From contig CALCTX010000046.1 in assembly GCA_937907035.1 (NCBI GenBank), forward strand, positions 1-6,979: a stretch of DNA of 6,979 nt, given 5' to 3'. The notes under the pieces were generated by a model. It saw nothing but the letters and a program-made list of their open reading frames with translations. It searched no databases and was not told where the DNA came from. The DNA is from an uncultured Selenomonadales bacterium. GTDB lineage: Bacteria; Bacillota_C; Negativicutes; Selenomonadales; Selenomonadaceae. Of this stretch, positions 1-6,958 are shown piece after piece. Each line of letters starts with the position of its first letter. The stretch's first letter is position 1. The position numbers and the translations under genes were made by a program.

Positions 1-439
1 TGTACCGTATCGGTCCTGCTATATATGCATCGCTTTCGTCGAACCAGAAAAAGCATGGATAGAAGAAATTGATGGTAAGGAATAAAATTTCCGAAACGAA
101 GAATACGTAGCCGAACCATGTGAACAAACGGCCTTTCCAATCCTTCATTCCAAGATATTCCACAAAATACCTATAGTAGCAAACGATTGCCGAACACATT
201 GCAACGTAATAAACGGTTGTGTCCACAAATAGCACCGGTATCCAGTTTAATCCTGCAAAAATACCCCAGAGTGCATCTGTTATATAATAAGCGAAAACAG
301 AAATCATCAGCCAACGGTATTTACCGGCCGCCTTCTGTATTTTGTTCGGGTCCGGACTGAACATTACCTTAAAGTTAATTATAAGCTGAACAGCTATTGC
401 AATCAGACCGATTACGGAATATAAATAATCCTGCATCAT
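1..439 (-). CDS. Multi-pass membrane sensor protein, N-terminal part (probable GGDEF-type signalling protein; 3' end outside window)
   Basis: The open frame runs from an ATG at 439 off the left edge, giving 146 residues with no stop. At least four hydrophobic segments are visible, at about residues 5-23, 43-64, 69-93 and 105-132. Between them lie conserved-looking aromatic and acidic positions: YYITDALWG (51-59), VDTTVYY (72-78) and FFWFDE (130-135). From memory, this pattern matches the N-terminal membrane module that precedes GGDEF diguanylate cyclase domains in many Clostridia and Negativicutes. The catalytic half is not in the window, so cyclic-di-GMP synthesis is an inference from the family; another output domain is possible. 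A GGAGG at 444-448 lies 4 bases before the first ATG and 7 bases before a second ATG (436), so translation may begin at the second methionine. The gene follows the autotransporter on the same strand but has its own candidate promoter. Confidence 0.75.
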   Translation of the reverse strand, partial: MMQDYLYSVIGLIAIAVQLIINFKVMFSPDPNKIQKAAGKYRWLMISVFAYYITDALWGIFAGLNWIPVLFVDTTVYYVAMCSAIVCYYRYFVEYLGMKDWKGRLFTWFGYVFFVSEILFLTINFFYPCFFWFDESDAYIAGPIRY

Positions 440-467
440 AAAGCCTCCATTACCTATTCCTAATCAA

Positions 468-496
468 ATCATACAACATATACTAATAACTTTCCA
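468..496 (-). promoter_or_regulatory. Candidate sigma-70-type promoter for the membrane sensor gene
   Basis: On the minus strand, TGGAAA (491-496, 4 of 6 matches to TTGACA) is followed after 17 bases by TATGAT (468-473, 5 of 6 matches to TATAAT). A transcript would start near 461, leaving about 22 bases before the ATG at 439, enough for the GGAGG site. Spacing and position fit, but the -35 box is weak and AT-rich DNA gives such matches by chance. Confidence 0.4.
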
Positions 497-504
497 CAAA
501 TTTA

Positions 505-558
505 TAACGCCTTCGCTCAGAAAAATTGCTGATGCAAGCTTCCGAAACGAAGGCGTTA
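505..558 (-). terminator. Perfect 11-bp inverted repeat after the autotransporter stop; possible terminator
   Basis: TAACGCCTTCG at 505-515 is the exact reverse complement of CGAAGGCGTTA at 548-558, with a 32-base loop. It lies 15 bases after the autotransporter stop codon, where a terminator would be expected. The loop contains a small TTGC/GCAA hairpin (526-529 and 534-537). Against a classical intrinsic terminator, the loop is long and the sequence after the stem on the minus strand is TAAATTTG rather than a clean T-run. It could instead be an RNA 3'-end stabilising structure or a protein binding site. The inverted repeat is seen directly; its role is inferred. Confidence 0.4.
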
Positions 559-572
559 AACGATGTTTGCTT

Positions 573-3092
573 TTAGAATGCCCAGGTTATTCCCGCATTA
601 AAGTTAACGCCTTTCTGCTTTCCCTGCCATCCATTGACACTCACGTCAACTCCCAGCCGGTTATCCTTTGTCGGTTCCTGTTTCCAGCCAAGCTCCAACA
701 TCCCGCTGAGACCTTTCAGGCTCGGTGACGGCGTTGCCAATCCGTTATAATGTGCCGTAGCCGAACTGTCAAACTCATAATCGGCAGCCAGACCGGCATA
801 AAAGCTTTGTGCTTTGCCTATCTTTTGAATCCAGCGGGCCCCCAGACGCAGCTTATACGAATTTACCGGATCAAAATCATAAACATAGCCGCGTTGCTTA
901 AATGTTACTGTATCACCATTCTGATGCGAATAGAAGAACCGTCCGTAGCAATCAATATCATGCTTTGCATCAAGCTTATAAACCCGCCCGATACCTACAT
1001 GAGCAGCAATATAATTGGAAGCAGTATCATATTCATCAAGGCCGTTATAATCACCCTTCATCCGGCCAGCCCGGAGACTGCCGTCATAATAAAGGCCATT
1101 TTTATACTCATTCTTGACAGCCAGACCGATACCCAGATATTGATTTTTACCATTGCCGTGAGTTCCGTTGTCAAGATAACTGTCATAAGAAGAGCGGCCA
1201 TATTCGACCAACGGTGCCAAAGTCAGTTCGCTGTCTTTGTATTTGATAATCCGGGAAAAACCAATGTTAAGACCCCATCCACGGCTGTCAACATGTGAGC
1301 CCGTTTTATACTGCATATTCGAACCACCGAAGGCGGCAAAAGGTGTAAACGCAACCGGTTTAACAACTATCGGTACTGTTTCACCTGCCACCGCCGTTGC
1401 TGTCACTTCTGCACTGCTACTCATAGCCGCAGCCTTTGCACTAATTATGCCTTTATTGACTATCAGGCTGCTGGCACTGTTGATCATAATGATCTGCGCC
1501 TCACAGGTTTCAGCAAACGACTTGGATGCCTCCGACATCTTCGGATTGCCGCTGACGGTATATTTAAGATATTTTGTACCGCCAGTACCGTCTTCAACTG
1601 ATAATGTACCTTTGACTTCGGTAAAATCAGTACCTAAAGCATTCAGGTTTGTTTGTACATTAGTTGCTCCTGTTATTTCGTTATCATTTTGCAAAAGGTA
1701 AATGGAATCGCCTGGTTTTAACTTTGTTCCGTTTGTTACTCCGACATTGATAATATTACCCGAAGTAATATTTGTTTTTTCGCGCAAAATGTGAACATAT
1801 GGCGTACCTATTTCGTTTATTTTTACTGCATTATCATTTATCGGGACAATGAGATCATAGCGTTGGAAATTTGCTATTTTGTTTACTTCAATTATATTAT
1901 TAAGCCTCAGGACCAATTTATTATTATTTGATCTATTATCATCTGCTCCGCCAGTACCACCATAAATTCCCTGACAATCAGAAGTAATAATAGTATTACC
2001 AATCAATTCAACGGTATTGTTACTTGCAGCATTTTCAGAATTTCCAACATAACCACCATAAATAGCTCCGTTTATTGTCGAATCTTGAATCTGTACTGTA
2101 TTTTGATCAGCGTTACCGTTCTCCGAATAACCGCCATAGATATTGCCTGTTATGGTCGAATTCCTGATCTGCACTGTATTTTTTTCAGCATGGTCGTTGA
2201 CAGAATAACCGCCGTAAATATTGCCTGTTACGCCTGTTTCGTCTTTACAGTCACGAATATTTACTTTATTATTCATTACTTTGTATGTAGCCATACCACC
2301 GGCTACAGCAACATTTTCGATATTAAAGGGATTAACGGGATTATCTCCACCATAGGGATTACCAGGCATATTCGTACCGTTAATCGTTCCATAAGAGACA
2401 GTCACTCTGTTGCCGGAAGCGTTACCATCATAGCACAAGCCGCCAATCAATGCCCTTGCCTTGGAGCCGCCAAAATTCATTTCGACAGTGTTCCCATCCG
2501 CTGCGTTTCCTTCTGCCAGGCCGCCGACAACAATACCATTGATAATGCTTGTCCCCATTATCGTAACTTTGTTTTCCTCAGCGCCATTCGTACCATAGCC
2601 TCCCACTGCAACAAAAGCAGAACTAAAAGGGTCATCGGCATCAGCACCGACTGTCCCATCATATATCTCTGCCGAATTTCCAACAACCCGGCCTTTTGGG
2701 GTATAAGCACCATATATGCTTTTTACTACACCTTTATAGACACTGAATTTTACAGATTTATGGGAATAATTTTTTTCTTCTATATCCGTATCCGTATTAT
2801 AGTTCCAGCCACCGGAAATAATATTATACGGGGTATCATCGGGCAAATTGTTTACGGTCAGAGAAATATCATCCGAATCATCCTTGCCGTCTTTTCCTTT
2901 CAGGTAAATACGATGCTCTTCGTTACCAGTAACATACTCCCATGGATTGCTGACCACATCGCCGTCCTTTTCTACCGTGATGTCAGGTTTAGGAGCATCA
3001 TCAGCCCACGCTGTTCCCCAAGGACAGAATGCAGCCGCCGTTATTGTCAAAGCAACCAGTTTTGCGAATTTCCGCTGTGTACATTTATACAT
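573..3092 (-). CDS. Autotransporter (type Va secretion) with repeat-rich beta-solenoid passenger
   Basis: This 839-residue protein is predicted to place its own passenger on the cell surface. Residues 1-30 form a signal peptide: basic YKCTQRKFAK, a hydrophobic core, then AWA before DD. The passenger follows, with ten units built on [IVA]xGG[YLMWT] or GAY at about residues 93-380. The units carry N-x-V-x-I strand patterns, as expected for a right-handed beta-solenoid; three successive IYGGY motifs (from 292, 318 and 344) are exactly 26 residues apart. An Ala/Ser-rich, probably helical linker (about 517-581) leads to a beta-barrel of about 258 residues (582-839) with alternating strands and a final ITWAF, ending in the Phe typical of outer-membrane barrels. 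The ATG at 3092 is chosen over one 27 bases upstream because AGGAGGT (3099-3105) sits 6 bases before it and the signal peptide then has normal form. No enzymatic motif was recognised in the passenger, so an adhesin or surface-layer role is only a guess. Five cysteines in the mature protein are unusual for this family. Confidence 0.93.
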   Translation of the reverse strand: MYKCTQRKFAKLVALTITAAAFCPWGTAWADDAPKPDITVEKDGDVVSNPWEYVTGNEEHRIYLKGKDGKDDSDDISLTVNNLPDDTPYNIISGGWNYNTDTDIEEKNYSHKSVKFSVYKGVVKSIYGAYTPKGRVVGNSAEIYDGTVGADADDPFSSAFVAVGGYGTNGAEENKVTIMGTSIINGIVVGGLAEGNAADGNTVEMNFGGSKARALIGGLCYDGNASGNRVTVSYGTINGTNMPGNPYGGDNPVNPFNIENVAVAGGMATYKVMNNKVNIRDCKDETGVTGNIYGGYSVNDHAEKNTVQIRNSTITGNIYGGYSENGNADQNTVQIQDSTINGAIYGGYVGNSENAASNNTVELIGNTIITSDCQGIYGGTGGADDNRSNNNKLVLRLNNIIEVNKIANFQRYDLIVPINDNAVKINEIGTPYVHILREKTNITSGNIINVGVTNGTKLKPGDSIYLLQNDNEITGATNVQTNLNALGTDFTEVKGTLSVEDGTGGTKYLKYTVSGNPKMSEASKSFAETCEAQIIMINSASSLIVNKGIISAKAAAMSSSAEVTATAVAGETVPIVVKPVAFTPFAAFGGSNMQYKTGSHVDSRGWGLNIGFSRIIKYKDSELTLAPLVEYGRSSYDSYLDNGTHGNGKNQYLGIGLAVKNEYKNGLYYDGSLRAGRMKGDYNGLDEYDTASNYIAAHVGIGRVYKLDAKHDIDCYGRFFYSHQNGDTVTFKQRGYVYDFDPVNSYKLRLGARWIQKIGKAQSFYAGLAADYEFDSSATAHYNGLATPSPSLKGLSGMLELGWKQEPTKDNRLGVDVSVNGWQGKQKGVNFNAGITWAF
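2049..2231 (-). repeat. 78-bp in-frame tandem repeat in the autotransporter passenger
   Basis: Two full 78-base units (2049-2126 and 2127-2204) lie head to tail, followed by the start of a third (2205-2231). By hand count the two full units match at about 70 percent of positions. The first 27 bases of the third match the second at 24 of 27. Each unit encodes 26 residues of the form IYGGYS-x-N-xx-A-xx-NTVQI-xx-STI-x-G, one predicted solenoid turn. Flanking copies are recognisable only in the protein. The pattern suggests local duplication in whole solenoid turns, so copy number could vary between strains without breaking the frame. Confidence 0.85.
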
Positions 3093-3098
3093 TATAAA

Positions 3099-3105
3099 AC
3101 CTCCT
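3099..3105 (-). promoter_or_regulatory. Ribosome binding site that sets the autotransporter start
   Basis: AGGAGGT on the minus strand lies 6 bases before the ATG at 3092. It falls inside the longer reading frame that begins at 3119, which has no comparable site at good spacing. It therefore decides in favour of the downstream start. Confidence 0.85.
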
Positions 3106-3158
3106 GTAAAATAGATCATCAGCTATCAACTTATTGCTTTCCCCAATTTTTTCTCCCT

Positions 3159-3167
3159 AATATATCA
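3159..3167 (-). promoter_or_regulatory. Candidate extended -10 promoter for the autotransporter gene
   Basis: On the minus strand the sequence TGATATATT combines the TGn extension with TATATT (5 of 6 matches to TATAAT). It lies just after the flavoprotein stop codon. No good -35 box is seen at 17 bases, as is tolerated for extended -10 promoters. A start near 3152 would leave a leader of about 60 bases. No terminator is visible between the flavoprotein and the autotransporter, so read-through is the alternative. Confidence 0.3.
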
Positions 3168-3179
3168 GCCTTCAATGTC

Positions 3180-3749
3180 TTATTCCTTCAACCAGCCAGC
3201 AATTTTCTTTATCTCATCAATATATTCCGGCTTCTGTTTGATTTCACCGACAGCCATGAGGCCGCCAAAGATTTCTGTCTTCATTTTATTTGCCCCTAAT
3301 ACGGCAAATCCGTTTACTAAATAATTCAGCTGTTCCTTGTATTTATCAACCGGACCGGAACCGCAGCAGAATAACATTGCTGCTTTCTTATCATGCTTTT
3401 TACTCTTACTCATACCATTCACCGTAGGATTAAAAAAAGCATAAAATCTGTCAAAAATGCTTTTGGCCTGACCGCTGATACTGCCGAAATAAATCGGACC
3501 GGTAACAATAATACCATCAGCCTCGTCCAGCTTCGGCAGGAGCTTTGCCACATCATCATTTTGCCTGCAGCAAACTTCACCCTTTCCCATGCAATAGTTG
3601 CAAGCAAGACAAGGATTCCAGTTTTTCTCGTAAATCTTAAAAGCTGTTACCTCGGAATCCGACAGTTCTTTGGCGAGCAGATCAACGATCGCCTCAGAGT
3701 TTCCGCCCTTTCGCGGACTGGCATCGATCAAAACATATTTCTTGCTCAT
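3180..3749 (-). CDS. Iron-sulfur flavoprotein of the NADPH-dependent FMN reductase / flavodoxin-like family
   Basis: This 189-residue cytoplasmic protein has a flavodoxin-like fold. The first strand KKYVLIDA leads into SPRKGGNS (11-18), the FMN phosphate loop. TGPIYFGSISGQAK (83-96) is the second FMN-contact segment, followed by FDRFY (99-103). A compact cysteine cluster, C47, C50, C53 and C60 (CxxCxxCx6C, with an extra C61), matches the 4Fe-4S motif of archaeal and clostridial iron-sulfur flavoproteins (Isf type), so a role in electron transfer is likely. The physiological donor and acceptor are unknown. A plain NAD(P)H:quinone or azo reductase is less likely given the cysteines. An AGGAGA site (3757-3762) lies 7 bases before the ATG. 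The 97 bases between the esterase stop and this start show no convincing terminator or promoter; TTGGAA and CATAAG lie 19 bases apart, which is suboptimal. Co-transcription with the esterase is possible. Confidence 0.9.
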   Translation of the reverse strand: MSKKYVLIDASPRKGGNSEAIVDLLAKELSDSEVTAFKIYEKNWNPCLACNYCMGKGEVCCRQNDDVAKLLPKLDEADGIIVTGPIYFGSISGQAKSIFDRFYAFFNPTVNGMSKSKKHDKKAAMLFCCGSGPVDKYKEQLNYLVNGFAVLGANKMKTEIFGGLMAVGEIKQKPEYIDEIKKIAGWLKE

Positions 3750-3840
3750 AAAAATCTCTCCTTTTGTATTTCTTATGTTTGCTGTTTAACATTTAATTCC
3801 AAAAGATTTTTCGTCTTAGCGGCAGGACTGATTTTACGAA

Positions 3841-5553
3841 TTACATTGCAACATAATAATGTAAAATCGAATCTATCAGCTCACGTTCTTCAGGCAACGG
3901 GTCATTGACAACTGAAGTTGTTCCGTCATCATTAAAGAATATCGTTTCCCGCTTTTCCGGGGAATATTCCGGCCAAAAGAGATTTTTCCCGCCCGGCATA
4001 CCATTTACTGCAAAGCTTGTCCAGGCCCCGCACATCGTATCGGCAAGCTCAGGAAGTACCGGACCGCTGAACTGTACATCATCAAGATTATGGAATACAT
4101 ATGACAATTCACTTGCATGGCAGGCTCCCAACCAATCTACCAGAGTATTTTTTTTACAGAAATAGTACATATATGTTTTTCCGCTGCCGCCTGATAAAGC
4201 ATGATTATATGCAAATCGAATTGCCGGACCGCGGAATCCGTATTCATTGACGAGAACCGTCTTCTGCCAGATTTCCTGCTCATCACTGTGCATTTTCAGT
4301 ATAGTATTTAGTTTTGCTTTTTCTTCGGCGGTACACATAGCATACACACGGTCAAGTTTGGAACCGACAAGAATCTTAGAATATAAATCCAGCTTAGCTT
4401 CTGTCAGTTTTTGTCTTTGTTCGCCCTGAACTGCTGCAACAGACGGATCAAAAACTGCATCAGCAAAATAGCGGCATTCATCGGCTGTTGTACCAATTAT
4501 CAGGTCAACATCCTTTCCGGCTCCGTCTAAAACAGCCTGATAAGGATCAGCCGGAATAATGCTGTCATCACCACGAAGCGGTAATACACTTAAAGCGGCA
4601 ACGCATTTGCCTGTGCTTGCATCAGTATACAATGCCGACAGATCTTTTTCCGAAAGAGCCATAAGGTCATCCATATTACGGGCGCCAGCCTTCTGCATCA
4701 GAAGCTGAGCTGCACCAATCTCCTTGAACCGCTCATGGGTCATAGTAAAATTAACCGAACCGCTCTGAGCGATCGCATGGTTAAATAAACCATCAGTTCC
4801 TTCAGAAGCCAACAGAATTGCTACCGAACCGCCACCGGCTGATTCGCCGAATATCGTAACATTTTTCGGATCACCACCAAAGGCTTCGATATTTTCCTGC
4901 ACCCATTTCAAGCCCTCAATTTGGTCAAGAATTCCATTATAACCGGAAGACGGAAAAGCCTCGCCACCTTCAATCTCCGAAAAATCAATAAATCCCATCG
5001 GTCCCACCCGGTAATTACAGGTAACAACGAGCACATCGGGATGCTGAGCAACAATATAAGAACCATCGTATAAAGGGTCCGCTGTTCCTCCATAGGAGAA
5101 GGCACCGCCATGAATCCAAAACATTACCGGTTTACCCTTGCTGCTAAGGTCTTTCGTCCAGATATTCAGCGTCAGACAGTCTTCACTCTGACCTTCAGGG
5201 TTCATACTTGCCTGCTCTGAATCCGACTTTATTTGCAGGGCTGATTTGCCAAAATGAGTAGCATCAAATGTTTTATTACTCTTTTCTATCGGCTGAGGAG
5301 CCTTCCATCTGAGTTTACCGACCGGCGGTTTGGCAAATCGGATACCCTTAAAAGAAATTACGCCATTATTCTCAGCACCGATATACCTTCCGGTACTGCA
5401 TCTGACCGTTGGTGACTCAGCCGGCCTGCCGGCTGAATTATTCGCGTATGTGCAGTTGGAAACAAGAATAACCATCAACACCGTAAGTAAACATATCTTG
5501 TTGATAATACATTTGATCGGGTATTTCTGTTGATAATTAAAATACAAATTCAT
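3841..5553 (-). CDS. Exported type B carboxylesterase
   Basis: This 570-residue alpha/beta-hydrolase of the type B carboxylesterase (para-nitrobenzyl esterase, cholinesterase-like) family hydrolyses carboxylic esters. Family landmarks appear in order: FKGIRFAKPPVG (68-79), the EDCL signature (124-127), the oxyanion-hole HGGAF (148-152), and the nucleophile elbow GESAG (236-240) with Ser238. The acid is probably Glu359 in TADEC, and the base His479 in CHASELSYVF. Length is normal for the family. A basic N-terminus, a hydrophobic core at about 19-33 and a TYA-NNS site near residue 37 indicate a Sec signal peptide. Cys34 is preceded by VSN, which is a poor lipobox, so a periplasmic rather than lipoprotein form is favoured. 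C52 and C126 could form the disulfide seen in relatives. A GAGGG (5560-5564) lies 6 bases before the ATG. The gene starts 40 bases after the transporter stop, so one operon is likely. The substrate cannot be read from sequence. Confidence 0.93.
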   Translation of the reverse strand: MNLYFNYQQKYPIKCIINKICLLTVLMVILVSNCTYANNSAGRPAESPTVRCSTGRYIGAENNGVISFKGIRFAKPPVGKLRWKAPQPIEKSNKTFDATHFGKSALQIKSDSEQASMNPEGQSEDCLTLNIWTKDLSSKGKPVMFWIHGGAFSYGGTADPLYDGSYIVAQHPDVLVVTCNYRVGPMGFIDFSEIEGGEAFPSSGYNGILDQIEGLKWVQENIEAFGGDPKNVTIFGESAGGGSVAILLASEGTDGLFNHAIAQSGSVNFTMTHERFKEIGAAQLLMQKAGARNMDDLMALSEKDLSALYTDASTGKCVAALSVLPLRGDDSIIPADPYQAVLDGAGKDVDLIIGTTADECRYFADAVFDPSVAAVQGEQRQKLTEAKLDLYSKILVGSKLDRVYAMCTAEEKAKLNTILKMHSDEQEIWQKTVLVNEYGFRGPAIRFAYNHALSGGSGKTYMYYFCKKNTLVDWLGACHASELSYVFHNLDDVQFSGPVLPELADTMCGAWTSFAVNGMPGGKNLFWPEYSPEKRETIFFNDDGTTSVVNDPLPEERELIDSILHYYVAM

Positions 5554-5593
5554 ATCAAGCCCTCATTTCAAAAAATTCATACTGATTATCTCA

Positions 5594-6958
5594 TCAGACA
5601 ACCCCCATTGTAATGTAAATTGCCAAAGTTAACACATAAGCAATCATTGCATAAGGAAGCTGGGTTATCGCGTGGAGCATACAGTCAATTTCGCAGCAAT
5701 TAGAAGTCAGCAGTGTTGCATCGGAATAAAAGCAGGCATGGCTGCAAAATACAGAGCCGGAAATAATTGCGGCCATCGTCAACAAAATATTTGCCCCGCA
5801 GGCAGCTCCCAAAGGAATAATAATGGTAATACAAATTGCCGGAACTCCCCAACTGTCACCGGTTATAAACGCCAGAATACTGACAAGGACAAATGCAACT
5901 GCCGGAAATGTATTTGCTCCGACGAAAGGCAGGCATTTATTGATTACATAGTTGGGAAGATTTATATCATCACACGCCTGCTTCATAAAAAACGCAAACA
6001 GCAGCAGGGCCAAAGTAGGTACCAGCTCTGCAAAGCCCTCAATCCACAATTCGCAAAGCTCTTGAAATTTCAGGATTTTTCTTGGCAGATAAAGAATAAA
6101 ACAGGAAATGACAGAACTGATGAGTGAGATAAACATATCTTCTGTAAAAATGGTAACAATTATCATTGTGCCAATCGGAATGAAAAAATCAATACTATTT
6201 CCTCTGATGCTATTGACATCGCTTCCATCGGTAAAAACATCTTCTGTAAGCTTTGCATCCTTAATTTTTTCGTATTCAATTTTCATTGCACCAAGTAATG
6301 GCAGAACGCCGATAATAAAAAGTGGCACGATAAGCAAGGAAAGAGAGGCGTAAAACATATAAGGCGCCGCATGCATATATGAGCTCATTGCGGAATCATA
6401 CCCCAAGGCTTTAACTGCACTCTGCTGATAAAAATTGTCAGCATAGAACACCGCCCAAGTGGAAAAAGGTACCAAAACACAGGCCGGAGCACCAGTAGAA
6501 TCAATAATATAAGCCAATGTAGCCCGTGGAACACGCATTTTATCAGCTAAATGTTTGAAGCATGAGCTGATAGTGATTATATTCATATAGTCATCAATGA
6601 AAATAATACAGCCGAGTCCCCAAGCAGAAAGAAGCAGACTTTTGACATTATTGCAATACCGGCTTATAAGTCTGGCGAAAGCATGCGTACTATTTGAGGC
6701 AGACAGAAGCGCTCTGAGGCTTCCAAACAATCCGCATATAAGTAAAATTTCAATATTGCTCTTATCGGTAGCAATCTTAAAAAAGGCGGCAAGAGTTATA
6801 TCCTTAAAATTCTGACCGGTAAAGCAGGAAATAATCACATAAGACGAAAGACATCCCAAAAGCAGTGCTTCAGTCGGCCTTTTAGCTTTAATAGCGAAAA
6901 AAATAACTATAAAAGGCGGAACCAGAGTCCAAAGACCAAAATTACCTATTGAAATCAC
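5594..6958 (-). CDS. NhaC-family ion-coupled antiporter/transporter (start uncertain)
   Basis: This 454-residue inner-membrane protein has about ten to twelve hydrophobic segments. Family landmarks are FIDDYMN (120-126), DSTGAPACVLVPFSTW (153-168), TGDSWG (366-371) and a C-terminal S-H-A-C-F-Y-S-D-A-T segment (406-415). These place it in the NhaC family, whose studied members exchange sodium for protons or, in MleN, malate for lactate with ion coupling. The actual substrate is unknown; an organic acid is plausible given the neighbouring esterase. The C-terminal motif departs from the FGD..SPxSDTT form of classical NhaC. The start given is a GTG at 6958 with only a weak GGGA upstream, while the other genes here have strong sites. 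The frame stays open to the window edge (7 more codons), so the true start may lie beyond it and the gene may be cut. It is followed at 40 bases by the esterase. Confidence 0.88.
   Translation of the reverse strand: MISIGNFGLWTLVPPFIVIFFAIKAKRPTEALLLGCLSSYVIISCFTGQNFKDITLAAFFKIATDKSNIEILLICGLFGSLRALLSASNSTHAFARLISRYCNNVKSLLLSAWGLGCIIFIDDYMNIITISSCFKHLADKMRVPRATLAYIIDSTGAPACVLVPFSTWAVFYADNFYQQSAVKALGYDSAMSSYMHAAPYMFYASLSLLIVPLFIIGVLPLLGAMKIEYEKIKDAKLTEDVFTDGSDVNSIRGNSIDFFIPIGTMIIVTIFTEDMFISLISSVISCFILYLPRKILKFQELCELWIEGFAELVPTLALLLFAFFMKQACDDINLPNYVINKCLPFVGANTFPAVAFVLVSILAFITGDSWGVPAICITIIIPLGAACGANILLTMAAIISGSVFCSHACFYSDATLLTSNCCEIDCMLHAITQLPYAMIAYVLTLAIYITMGVV

Noticed and set aside
90..552. 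12-base direct repeat TCCGAAACGAAG at 90-101 and 541-552
   Set aside because: One copy is inside a coding region and the other overlaps the inverted repeat; no third copy or shared context was seen, so chance is likely.
2049..2231. CRISPR-like or mobile-element repeats
   Set aside because: The units are contiguous, coding, in frame and imperfect, with no spacers or terminal inverted repeats.
3093..3119. Upstream ATG at 3119 for the autotransporter, adding nine residues
   Set aside because: The strong AGGAGGT lies inside this extension and serves the ATG at 3092; the signal peptide is normal only from the downstream start.
2085..3299. Long plus-strand open frame of 404 codons antisense to the autotransporter passenger and the end of the flavoprotein gene
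   Set aside because: It begins with TTG without a ribosome site, has a Cys/Ile/Tyr-rich composition typical of antisense reading, matches nothing I recognise, and lies opposite two well-supported genes. Its length comes from the repetitive, stop-poor complement of the passenger.
5442..5553. Lipoprotein signal in the esterase (VSNC around Cys34)
   Set aside because: Asn at the -1 position does not fit a lipobox, while TYA-NNS just after fits signal peptidase I cleavage.
5577..5593. Small CTGA/TCAG hairpin followed by T-run between transporter and esterase
   Set aside because: The stem is only 4 base pairs and overlaps the transporter stop codon, too weak to call a terminator.
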